Shown piece by piece: positions 35,701-43,005 of a DNA stretch of 64,000 nucleotides. A program made the translations under genes and the position numbers. This DNA is from Hydrogenophaga sp. (GTDB taxonomy: Bacteria; Pseudomonadota; Gammaproteobacteria; Burkholderiales; Burkholderiaceae_C): the NCBI RefSeq assembly GCF_018780075.1, contig NZ_JADMKB010000009.1:1-64000 (forward strand). Reading direction: 5' to 3'. Below the pieces are notes generated by a model. That model worked only from the letters and a program-made list of their open reading frames with translations, made no database searches and was not told the origin of the DNA. Each line of letters opens with the position of its first letter. Positions within the stretch are counted from its first letter, which is position 1.

Positions 35701-38700
35701 AGGGCACGCCGTAGGGGGCGCTGAGCGTGCCCGGGGCCGGCGTCATGGTCAGTGTGGGCGGGGCCACCACCAGGGTGTAGGCGCGGCTGCCGGTCTGGCC
35801 ATTGGCGTCCGTCGCGGTCACGGTGATCGAGAAGCTGCCAGCCTCGGTCGGCGTGCCGCTCAGCGCGCCCCCCGTGCTCAGGGTCAGGCCGGCGGGCAAG
35901 CTGCCGGCGCTCAGGGAGAAGCTGTAGGCGGCCACGCCACCGCTGGCGGTGAGGGTCTGGCTGTAGGCCGTGCCGGCGGTGGCATTCGGCAGGGTCGCCG
36001 GACTCACCACGATGGCCGCTGCGGCGACGGTCAGCGTGTAGCTCTGCGCGACCGAGAACGGCGCGCCGGTACCGGTGGAGCCGGTGTCGGTGGCCGTGAT
36101 GGTGAAGTTGAAGCTGCCCGGCACGGTGGGTGTGCCCGAGACGGTGTTGCCCGAAAAGCTCACGCCCGTCGGCAGGGACCCCGTCAACGCATAGCTGTAC
36201 GGACCGGTGCCGCCGCTGGCCGTGAAGCTCTGGCTGTAGGCCGCGGCATAGGGCGTGTTGAAGGTGGTGGCGGCCGGCGTCAGCGCCAGGCCCGGTGCGG
36301 CCACGGTCAACACATACACCTCGCTGACCGTGTACGGGCCGTTGCCGGTGCTGCTGTCGGTGGCGGAGCCGGTGAGCGAGAAGATGCCAGCCTGGGTCGG
36401 CGTTCCGGACACGGTCACGCTGTTGGCGGTGGTGCCGGTGATGGACAACCCGGCCGGCAGGTTGGTGACCTGGTAGCCGCTCCAGGGCTGCGCCCCTCCG
36501 TTCAAGGTGATGGTCTGGGTATATGGCGTGCCAACCGTGGCCGCGAAACCACCGCTGGCCGTGCTGGTGATGACCGGGTCACTCACCGTGACGGTGACCG
36601 TGGCCGGCGCCGAGGTGCCTCCGCTGTTGGTCGCGGTGTAGGTGAAGCTGTCCGGGCCGGCGTAGCCGGTGGTCGGCTGGTAGGTGATGCTGGTGCCGCT
36701 GGCGATGGCCGTGCCATGGCTCGCGGCGGTGCCCACGGCCACCGAAGTCGCCGCGCCACCGGTGACGTTCAGCGTGACCGGCGTGGCCGCCGCGTTGTAC
36801 GCCACGGTGATCGACACCGCATTGGCCACCGGCGGGATGTCGATCACGGTGATCGCATACGACTGGATCGCGGTGTAGGGGCCGGTGCCGGTGCTGCTGT
36901 CGCTCGCGGTGATGCTGAAGTTGAACGTGCCCGGTGCGCTGGGGGTGCCGGTGATGGCGCCGCTCGCGGCGTTGAGGCTCAGGCCGCCCGGCAGCGCCCC
37001 GGCGGTGACCGCATAGCTGTAGGGTGCCGTGCCGCCCGAAGCCGCCGTGATGCTGTCTGCGTAGGCCGTGCCCACCGTGCCGCCGGCCAGGCTGGTCGCC
37101 GGCAGCACGATGGTCGGTGCAGTCACCACCAGCGTGTAGGCGCGACTGCCCGCGAACGGTCCCGGGAAGGGGCTGCTGTCGGTGGCGGTGACGGTGAAGT
37201 TGAAGCTGCCGCCCGCGGTCGGCGTGCCGCTGAGCCCCCCCCCCGAAGACAGGCTCAGGCCTGCGGGCAAGGCGCCGGCCGTCACCGCGAAGCTGTAGGG
37301 CGACACGCCGCCGCTGGCGCTGAGGGTCTGGCTGTAGGCCGCGGTGACGGCGCCGTTGGGCAGGGTGCCCGGGCTGACGACCACCGGCACGTCGTCGTTG
37401 GTGATCGTGCCCAGCCCCTGGTTGTCGGCGATGGTGGCGTTGACCGCGCCGCTGAGGTTGACGAAGAAGGTTTCGCCGGCCTCGGGCACGGTCTCGCCCA
37501 CCACCGGCACTGTGATCGTCCGCGTGGTCTGGCCCGGTGTGAAGGTCAGCGTGCCGCTGGTGCTGGTGTAGTCGGCGGGCTGGGTGGCGGTGCCGTCGGC
37601 GGTGGCGTAATTGACGCTGACGGTCTGGCCACTGGCGGCGCTCAGGGTGACGGTGAAGACGGCGTTGGTGGTGCCGCTGTCGCCCTCGACCACGGTGACG
37701 TCGTTGACGGACAGGCTCGGCAGCGGATCGTCGTTGACGATGGTGCCCAGGCCCTGACCGTCCGCAACGACGGCGTTGACCACGTTGGTCACGTTGACGA
37801 AGAAGGTCTCGCTCGGTTCGTTGAGCGTGTCGCCGTTGATCAGCACGGTGAAGGTGTAGGTGCTGTTGCCGGCGGGGATGGTCTGGCCGGTCAGGCTGTT
37901 GGCGACGTAATCCACGCCCGCCGTGGCGGTGCCATTGGCGGTGGCGATGTCGAAAGTCACGCCGCCCGGGCCGGCCGGCTCGCTGAGGCTGACGGTGAAG
38001 GTGGCGTTGGTGGTGCCCGCGTTGCCTTCGGCCAATGTGACGTCGTTGATGGTCAGCGTCGGCAGGTCGTCGTTGAGGAGGGTGCCGGTGGCGCTGGTCG
38101 GCACGCCGACCGTGTAGCCCGTGCCGGCCGCCAGGGTGAGGCTCACCGTCTCATCGGTTTCGATGGTGGCGTCGGCGGTCGGGTTGACCGTGATGGTGCC
38201 GGTGGTGTTGCCCGCCGGGATGACCAGCGGGGAGGTCACGGCCGCGTAGTCGGTGCCGGAGGTGGCGGTGCCGCCCACGGTGAAGTTGACCGACAGCGCG
38301 GAGAACGACGCCTGGTTCAGGGTGACGGTGTAGACGAGGTTGCTCGCACCGTCTTCGGCCACGCTGGCGGGCGACACCGCGATGGAGGCCGAGGGCACGT
38401 CGTCGTTGAGGATGGTGCCCGTGGCGCTGGCGGGCGCGCCCACGGTGTAGCCGCTGCCGGCGGCGACGGTCAGGGTGACGGTTTCATCGGCTTCGACCGT
38501 GCCGTCCACCGTGGGGTTGATGGTGATGGTCGCCGTGGTGGCACCCGCCGGAATGCTCACCGTGGCCACGCCGCCGGTGTAGTCCACGCCCGAGGTGGCC
38601 GTGCCGCCCGTGGTGATGTTGACCACAGTTGGCGACGACAGGTTCAGGCTGCGGGTGACGGTGTAGACGAGATTGGTCGCGCCGTCCTCGCTGACGCTGG

Positions 38701-39679
38701 CCGGGGCGACCGCGATGGACACCGACGGTGGCGGGCTGACGGTGAGGGTGAAGGTTTCAAGCTCGAAATAGCTGCCCGGGCCGGTGCTGGCGTCGGTGAC
38801 GCGCAGCGTGACTGGGTAGCTGCCCGGCGCGGTGGCGGTGGTGCCGCTGACCACGCCAGCGCTGGAAATGCTGATGCCAGCCGGGAATGTGCCTGTTTCC
38901 AGAAGATAGCTGTACGGCGCGACGCCACCGGTGGTGGAAAGCGTCTGCGAGAAAGGAGCGCCCTGGATGGCGGTGCCGCTGGGCGTGGCGAGCACGAGGC
39001 TCGGGTTCTGCACCGTGCCGGTGTAGCCCTTGTCCACGAAATCGCCACCGTTGTCGGTCGAGCGGACGGTGAAGGCGTAGCCGCCACGCTGGGTCGGCGT
39101 ACCGCTGAGCACCCCCGCGCTGGAGAGGCTCAGGCCGACCGGCAAGGGACCGGATTGCAAGGTGTAGGTGTATGGCGCAGTGCCACCGCTGGAGCTCAGG
39201 GTCTGCGAGAACGGCGTGCCGGCGGTCAGGGTCGGCAGCGACGCCGGTGACACCACGATGGCCGAGGCTGCCGGGGTGATGGTGACGTTGAAAGTGAGAA
39301 AGTCACCGTTTTCATCATCCAGCTTGAAGGTGTCGGTGGTGGTCGCGCTGCCATCGTGGGTGTAGGTGACCGTTTGATTGCCAGGCCCGGTCTGGTCACT
39401 CAGAATCGCGGTGCCATTCACCGGCAGGTCGGGCGGGTTAGGCCCACCCATCCCGAAATTGGTCGGACCATCACAATTGATCAGATCGATCGAGGTGACC
39501 GATCCCCCATTGCTCACCGTGAGGTTTTGCGTAGGGCAATACAGCGACACCTGGGCCATCGCCAGACTCGGCAGACACAGCGCCATGCAAAGCCAGATCC
39601 ATCGCGCCAGCGACAGCGGCCACGTGCGCAAGCGGCGCACCCACGAAGACACACCCAGATCCCCAAACCCTGCTGGCAT
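32780..39679 (-). CDS. 2299-aa secreted repeat protein (Calx-beta, putative Ig, DUF11 repeats)
   Basis: A signal peptide ends AMA|Q near residue 42; the ATG at 39679 has a strong Shine-Dalgarno (GGGAGGGG). Two He_PIG-type putative Ig repeats come first, then four Calx-beta-like repeats between about residues 317 and 763 (each ending in NDD), then nine more putative Ig repeats interrupted by one bacterial Ig-like domain. From about 1667 there are two DUF11-type domains. The C-terminus has a carboxypeptidase-regulatory-like segment (TDSYGRFHLEGI), LVRRLTGG and a Pro-rich tail. There is no LPXTG, autotransporter barrel or type I secretion tail that I can see. It is probably a long cell-surface fibre or adhesin that works with the adjacent barrel protein; that role is inference. 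Confidence 0.85.
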   Translation of the reverse strand: MPAGFGDLGVSSWVRRLRTWPLSLARWIWLCMALCLPSLAMAQVSLYCPTQNLTVSNGGSVTSIDLINCDGPTNFGMGGPNPPDLPVNGTAILSDQTGPGNQTVTYTHDGSATTTDTFKLDDENGDFLTFNVTITPAASAIVVSPASLPTLTAGTPFSQTLSSSGGTAPYTYTLQSGPLPVGLSLSSAGVLSGTPTQRGGYAFTVRSTDNGGDFVDKGYTGTVQNPSLVLATPSGTAIQGAPFSQTLSTTGGVAPYSYLLETGTFPAGISISSAGVVSGTTATAPGSYPVTLRVTDASTGPGSYFELETFTLTVSPPPSVSIAVAPASVSEDGATNLVYTVTRSLNLSSPTVVNITTGGTATSGVDYTGGVATVSIPAGATTATITINPTVDGTVEADETVTLTVAAGSGYTVGAPASATGTILNDDVPSASIAVSPASVAEDGASNLVYTVTLNQASFSALSVNFTVGGTATSGTDYAAVTSPLVIPAGNTTGTITVNPTADATIETDETVSLTLAAGTGYTVGVPTSATGTLLNDDLPTLTINDVTLAEGNAGTTNATFTVSLSEPAGPGGVTFDIATANGTATAGVDYVANSLTGQTIPAGNSTYTFTVLINGDTLNEPSETFFVNVTNVVNAVVADGQGLGTIVNDDPLPSLSVNDVTVVEGDSGTTNAVFTVTLSAASGQTVSVNYATADGTATQPADYTSTSGTLTFTPGQTTRTITVPVVGETVPEAGETFFVNLSGAVNATIADNQGLGTITNDDVPVVVSPGTLPNGAVTAAYSQTLSASGGVSPYSFAVTAGALPAGLSLSSGGGLSGTPTAGGSFNFTVTATDSSPFPGPFAGSRAYTLVVTAPTIVLPATSLAGGTVGTAYADSITAASGGTAPYSYAVTAGALPGGLSLNAASGAITGTPSAPGTFNFSITASDSSTGTGPYTAIQSYAITVIDIPPVANAVSITVAYNAAATPVTLNVTGGAATSVAVGTAASHGTAIASGTSITYQPTTGYAGPDSFTYTATNSGGTSAPATVTVTVSDPVITSTASGGFAATVGTPYTQTITLNGGAQPWSGYQVTNLPAGLSITGTTANSVTVSGTPTQAGIFSLTGSATDSSTGNGPYTVSEVYVLTVAAPGLALTPAATTFNTPYAAAYSQSFTASGGTGPYSYALTGSLPTGVSFSGNTVSGTPTVPGSFNFTITATDTGSTGTGAPFSVAQSYTLTVAAAAIVVSPATLPNATAGTAYSQTLTASGGVAAYSFSLSAGSLPAGLTLSTGGALSGTPTEAGSFSITVTATDANGQTGSRAYTLVVAPPTLTMTPAPGTLSAPYGVPFSQTFVVSGSPGPYNRVMIGSLPTGLSISGYTISGTPTQLGSFNISIMMVDSGLTGTGAPFSITQNYTIEVAAPTVVVSPATLPNPAVGVAYSQTLTASGGIAPYGFALSSGSLPASLTLGSGGALTGTPTQVGSFSFTVTVTDNFGQVGSRAYTLVVGAPTLTMTPAAGALTAPYGVAYSQVFTASGSPGPYTYVLTGALPTGLTFSGNTLSGTPTAPGSYPVTLTSTDSVLTGAGSPFAIAQNYVVEVAVPTIVMAPATLPEPVAGEAYSQLITATGGVAPYSFSLTGGALPTGLTLSTAGLLSGMTTQVGAFSFTLTVTDANGQISTRSFALAVTSSPRQTLSKQVLGNADEDGNGQVSLNDTLTYRITVSNSGFVALTNVVINDAQTNPGSTTCASVLPGQTCVLQGTYRVTAADARARRVVNVATVTDNVCAAGSQDAQCRVTLTTQVVAAVVRAKDDDFGEVMCPKSDVVVGNAYKNDTLDGRPIRAADFLGTVTSAAKPAKPGKPVPELNTATGEVKVPAGTPGGTYVIGYRICQRSVSNNCDSARIVVKVKQCQVLVRVIKTAQTKQVRVGDFVSYTLQVDNLTENDGKVDGLQIVDTPPPGFSLVPGSVRFQDEDTHGSVDGIGPITLGQIDLASNGRAYISYVMRVGANARRGDAVNSADPFLVGGKAGSTADSFNEGGKVGSTAKAVVVVIADAEADETSIIGKVFIDRDGDGWQDSADAHDVRIQGGIDAAVYVAGSTTVDRGQGAQPEPDASAPLLHGIRIGTLRGRGDADPATPMSRVVISQWLTAPVWVGDSVITSGEGTRITVKPSGEVVYGHEGDVAAGLNGQDLRVERTVTAVDGKHRVDYILTNRGVSELGLPGVRLASPEGLVVQTDSYGRFHLEGIDAAARIRGRNFVLKLDPVSLPQGARVTTENPLVRRLTGGLMVRFDFGVGFDNAAPAAVVVPPPPPAPGVSTPTPSR

Positions 39680-40083
39680 TTTTGCCCCTCCCTCACAGTC
39701 GGTTCGACCGGAGCTGTTGACTTGATCGGCGCGCAAAAACGGCCAGTAAGACGGGTCAGTATATTTACAACGAGCTACACACAAGTTGCATATCAACAAC
39801 GAATTTGCCTGTTTTCATTTCTTATTTTGCCGTTCTTCGTGAACGTTTTTACGAAAAAGGACGCCCTCCGAAACGGCCGGCTGGGAGCCACTGCACGACG
39901 CTCCGCCCGCAGCAAGCGACGCCCTGAACGTCCGGATTTCCAGCCCCAGGACCTGGCACCAACCCCTTGGCCCACGCTGACATGGGCGTGGTGCGCGGCC
40001 TTGCCCCGCCTGTTCAAAGCACACAGAATGCGGCGAGGCGGCGCGGCACCTGCGCAGCCACCAACCACCAAGGGAGGATCGAA
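39680..40083. promoter_or_regulatory. divergent intergenic region between repeat protein and tail-collar operon
   Basis: 404 bp without a supported gene. The part from 39730 to 39870 is A/T-rich compared with its surroundings and probably holds the promoters for the minus-strand repeat-protein gene and the plus-strand tail-collar operon. The right end is GC-rich and closes with a strong Shine-Dalgarno (GGGAGG) for the first tail-collar gene. I see no conserved operator or RNA element in it. Confidence 0.45.
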
Positions 40084-40629
40084 GTGAGTGACTTCTTCAT
40101 TGGCCAGGTCATGATGACCGGCTTCAACTTCGCGCCGAAATTCTGGGCGCAATGCAACGGCCAGTTGCTGCCGATCAGCCAGAACCAGGCGCTGTTCTCC
40201 CTGCTGGGAACGCAGTTCGGGGGCAACGGCACCACCAACTTCGCCCTGCCCGACCTGCGCGGGCGATCCCCCGTGGCCTACGCCAACTCGGTGGACCCGA
40301 ACTGGCAGCCCCCGGCGGTGCAGATGGGCCAGACGGGCGGGTCCGAGAACGTCACGCTGCTGTCGAGCAACCTGCCGGCGCACACCCACACCATGGCGGC
40401 GACGACCGCGGCGGGCGACAACCGCATCCCCACCAATCGGCTGCTGGCCACCAGCACCAACTCCGCGACGGCGGCCAACCTGTACGCCCCCTCAAGCGGT
40501 GCGCCGGTGGCGATGAACGCCCAGTCGGTGGCCGCGGCCGGCGGCAACCAGCCGCACCCGAACCTGCAGCCCTACACCGCGATCAACTTCTGCATCGCGC
40601 TCAGCGGCATCTTCCCCTCACGCGACTGA
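40084..40629 (+). CDS. phage tail-collar domain protein (microcystin-dependent-protein type), copy 1
   Basis: 181 aa from the GTG at 40084, chosen because GGGAGGATC precedes it; no ATG lies near. The N-terminal tail-collar domain has GQVMMTGFNFAPKFWAQCNG, LLPISQNQALFSLLGTQFGG and FALPDLRGRSP, followed by an HTHT segment and a C-terminal NFCIALSGIFPSR. These proteins resemble short tail-fibre parts but usually occur in non-phage gene sets, and their function is unclear. It is the first of three paralogues on the same strand. No other phage gene is nearby. Confidence 0.9.
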   Translation: MSDFFIGQVMMTGFNFAPKFWAQCNGQLLPISQNQALFSLLGTQFGGNGTTNFALPDLRGRSPVAYANSVDPNWQPPAVQMGQTGGSENVTLLSSNLPAHTHTMAATTAAGDNRIPTNRLLATSTNSATAANLYAPSSGAPVAMNAQSVAAAGGNQPHPNLQPYTAINFCIALSGIFPSRD

Positions 40630-40675
40630 CGGCCCGACCCCAGGGCACCAGACTGATCATTCGGAGCACCGTTTC

Positions 40676-41206
40676 ATGTCCACACCTTACATCGGCGAAA
40701 TTCGCATGCTCGGCTTCGGCCGCACACCCATCGGCTGGCAGGCCTGCGACGGCAGCCTGCTGCCGATCTCCCAGTACGAAACCCTGTTCATGCTCATCGG
40801 CACCACCTATGGCGGTGACGGCCAGAGCACCTTCGCCGTCCCTGACCTGCGTGGCCGCCTGCCCATCCACCAGGGCCAGGGGCCGGGGCTGAGCAACTAC
40901 GTCATGGGCCAGATGGCCGGCACGGAAAGCGTGACCTTGCTGACGCCCCAGATGCCAACGCACACGCACACCATGATCGCCACCACGGGCGCGGCGACCT
41001 CACTGACACCAGGCAGCGACCTGCTGCCCGGCACGGTCAGCGGCGACGTTTTCTACGCGACCGATCTCACCGGGGCCACGGCCGCCCCGATGTCCCCGCA
41101 GTCCACCACCCTCGGTGGCGGCTCGCAACCGCACGAAAACACCATGCCCACGCTGACGGTGCAGTACTGCATCGCCACCGAAGGCATCTTCCCGCAACAG
41201 GCCTGA
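40676..41206 (+). CDS. phage tail-collar domain protein, copy 2
   Basis: 176 aa. It has the same layout as its neighbours: YIGEIRMLGFGRTPIGWQACDG, LPISQYETLFMLIGTTYGGDG, FAVPDLRGRLP, THTHTM and a C-terminal CIATEGIFPQ. The 46-nt gap to copy 1 and 31-nt gap to copy 3 suggest one transcript. Divergence between copies is greatest in the middle of the protein, after the HTHT motif, as expected if that part binds different targets. Confidence 0.9.
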   Translation: MSTPYIGEIRMLGFGRTPIGWQACDGSLLPISQYETLFMLIGTTYGGDGQSTFAVPDLRGRLPIHQGQGPGLSNYVMGQMAGTESVTLLTPQMPTHTHTMIATTGAATSLTPGSDLLPGTVSGDVFYATDLTGATAAPMSPQSTTLGGGSQPHENTMPTLTVQYCIATEGIFPQQA

Positions 41207-41237
41207 GCGCAGAACAACCCCACGAAGGAATCAGATC

Positions 41238-41777
41238 ATGAGCGAACCCTATATCGGCGAAATCCAGATGTTCGGCTTCTACTTCAACCCGCGCAACTGG
41301 GCCTACTGCAACGGCGCCACGCTGCCGATCTCGCAGAACACCGCGCTGTTCGCGCTGCTGGGCACCACCTACGGTGGCAATGGCCAGACCACGTTTCAGT
41401 TGCCCAATTTCGCGGGCCGCGCCGGCTGTGAACAGGGCCAGAGCCCGGGACTCAGCGAGCGGGTGTTGGGCGAGACCTTTGGCGTCAGCACGGTCACCCT
41501 CACCAGTTCGGAGATCCCGTCGCACAACCACGGCATCAACGCGTTCGCGCAATCCGACAGCACCAAAAAGAGCGGCGCACCGGGCAACAACAGCGCACTC
41601 TCCACGCTGGGCAGCAATACCGCGAAACCGTTCAACGCCGCAGCACCCAACACCACCTTTGCCCCGAACATGATCTCGCCCAACCAGGGCGGTGGGCAGC
41701 CTCACCAAAACCAGCAGCCGTACCTCGCCGTGAACTTCTGCATCGCGCTGCAGGGCGTCTTCCCGGCGTTTCCCTGA
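41238..41777 (+). CDS. phage tail-collar domain protein, copy 3
   Basis: 179 aa with YIGEIQMFGFYFNPRNWAYC, LPISQNTALFALLGTTYGGNG, FQLPNFAGRAG and the C-terminal NFCIALQGVFPAFP. In place of HTHT it has SHNHGIN, and it carries a long polar region (SDSTKKSGAPGNNS). It closes the tandem set and is followed within 70 bp by an intrinsic terminator that lies inside the next gene. Confidence 0.9.
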   Translation: MSEPYIGEIQMFGFYFNPRNWAYCNGATLPISQNTALFALLGTTYGGNGQTTFQLPNFAGRAGCEQGQSPGLSERVLGETFGVSTVTLTSSEIPSHNHGINAFAQSDSTKKSGAPGNNSALSTLGSNTAKPFNAAAPNTTFAPNMISPNQGGGQPHQNQQPYLAVNFCIALQGVFPAFP

Positions 41778-41835
41778 CGTGGCGTCGGCAAGCCTGCGCA
41801 CGCCGGCGCCGTTCCCCGGGGAACGCGCCGACCGC

Positions 41836-42333
41836 ATGCAGACACCCGCGCTCCTCGCGGAGCGCGGGTTTTTTTTGCGCGCGCTGTGCGATGCGGACAT
41901 GCCCTGGCTCTGCGACCTCTATGCCAGCACGCGCAGCGATGAAATGGCCTGGGCGCCATGGCCCGATCAGGTCAAACGCCAGTTCATCGAGCAGCAGTTC
42001 TTGCTGCAGCACCAGCACTACCTGGGGCACCATGGAGAGGCCTCGTTTCTGGCCATCGAACACCGCAATCTGGGACCGGTGGGCAACTTCTACCTGCTGC
42101 AGACCCCACCAGAGCACCTGATCATCCACATCAGCCTGCTGCCCAAGATGCGCGGCAGTGGATTGGGCTCGGCGCTGATACAGCACACCCAGGCCGATGC
42201 AGCCGCACTGGGGCACGGTGTGCGGCTGCACGTGCTGACAACGAACACCCGCGCACACGCGCTCTACGAACGGCTGGGCTTCATCACGGAAGCCAGCGAA
42301 GGCGCGCATCTCTCGATGCACTGGCGACCTTGA
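41836..42333 (+). CDS. GNAT-family N-acetyltransferase
   Basis: 165 aa from the ATG at 41836; a GTG at 41779 would add 19 residues. FFLRALCDADMPWLCDLYAST is the usual first strand and helix of this family, LPKMRGSGLGSALI contains the acetyl-CoA pyrophosphate loop (R-x-x-G-x-G/A pattern) and LHVLTTNTRAHALYERLGF is the final motif. The frame runs through a perfect terminator hairpin at its start, so expression probably needs read-through or a promoter beyond it. Genes of this type are often seen beside tail-collar proteins; the substrate is unknown. Confidence 0.83.
   Translation: MQTPALLAERGFFLRALCDADMPWLCDLYASTRSDEMAWAPWPDQVKRQFIEQQFLLQHQHYLGHHGEASFLAIEHRNLGPVGNFYLLQTPPEHLIIHISLLPKMRGSGLGSALIQHTQADAAALGHGVRLHVLTTNTRAHALYERLGFITEASEGAHLSMHWRP
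41845..41876 (+). terminator. intrinsic terminator inside the 5' end of the acetyltransferase gene
   Basis: CCCGCGCTC (41845-41853) pairs perfectly with GAGCGCGGG (41860-41868) over a 6-nt loop, directly followed by eight T (41869-41876). This is a near-ideal rho-independent terminator for the tail-collar operon. It starts only 9 nt after the ATG of the acetyltransferase, so the hairpin bases also encode residues about 4-14 of that protein. Confidence 0.8.
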
Positions 42334-42384
42334 GCACCCGGCCACCGGGGCCGGACCCCGGGTCCATGAGCCCTCCGCGCCGAC

Positions 42385-42675
42385 TCAGTTGAACACCGCC
42401 TGATAGAGAAACCCGGCTTTTTCGTACGCGATGGGGACGAGAAAGATGCCCACCTCACCCACCCGAGCGTGGTGCATGGGGTAGATCTTCTGGGGAAACA
42501 GCACGGCGGCTGAGTTGCGGAACAGCAAGGAAAATGGCCGCCGCACGGTGTTGTTGGCCTTCGTTTCGATGGGCCGGGCCTCCACCAGAACGAATTCCAG
42601 GGAGACGCCGTCCAGCTGGGTGACAAAGGGCTCGTTCAGGCAGCCCGAGAAGTGTTCCAGTGTCAACAGGTTCAT
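42385..42675 (-). CDS. DUF6916-like small protein
   Basis: 96 aa from the ATG at 42675. LTLEHFSGCLNEPF, FSLLFRNSAAVLFPQKIYPM, GEVGIFLVPIA and the closing YQAVFN match the pattern of the DUF6916 family, which is frequently found with tail-collar proteins. The frame is open upstream, but that part (up to 42840) is Cys-rich and unlike the family, so I use the internal ATG. No Shine-Dalgarno is evident. It is convergent with the acetyltransferase, and its function is unknown. Confidence 0.7.
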   Translation of the reverse strand: MNLLTLEHFSGCLNEPFVTQLDGVSLEFVLVEARPIETKANNTVRRPFSLLFRNSAAVLFPQKIYPMHHARVGEVGIFLVPIAYEKAGFLYQAVFN

Positions 42676-43005
42676 GGATCTGAGCAATTGAAGTCGAAAA
42701 CAAGGGTCACACCAAGGGGCGGTGTTCAACACCGGCGCAGGCATCCAGACGACAAGGCAGATGGTACTGAACGCCCAGGCGCCCGTGGATCTTCGTCCCA
42801 CGATGCAGCAAGCAATACCGGCGAGGAGATCAACGAACAAGCCCGCACCCTGAACTTATCCATAGCCGACCCTCCCAAGGTCGCTTCCCCCTGGCCAAAT
42901 ATTGGATCGGAGTGGTGGCTCCATTTTGGCTTGGCGCCGACAGTCACAGCGAGCTGCAACCGACTTCGGAGGTTGGCAGAAGCACCGAAGTGCCCAATAG
43001 AGGCT
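42676..43005. other. 330-bp gap at the left border of the flavin island
   Basis: No gene is supported here. The DNA is less GC-rich than the tail-collar region and marks the change to the accessory island. It should contain the promoter of the DUF6916-like gene. A 15-bp palindrome, CGGTGTT-C-AACACCG, lies at 42720-42734, 45 bp upstream of that gene's ATG. Confidence 0.5.
42720..42734. repeat. 15-bp palindrome, possible operator
   Basis: CGGTGTT-C-AACACCG is perfectly symmetrical around one central base and lies 45 bp upstream of the DUF6916-like ATG. Its size suits a dimeric repressor site, but no regulator gene is adjacent. Confidence 0.3.

Noticed and set aside
40084..41777. A prophage, because of three tail-collar genes
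   Set aside because: No capsid, portal, terminase, lysis or integrase genes are near; these collar-domain proteins also occur outside phages.
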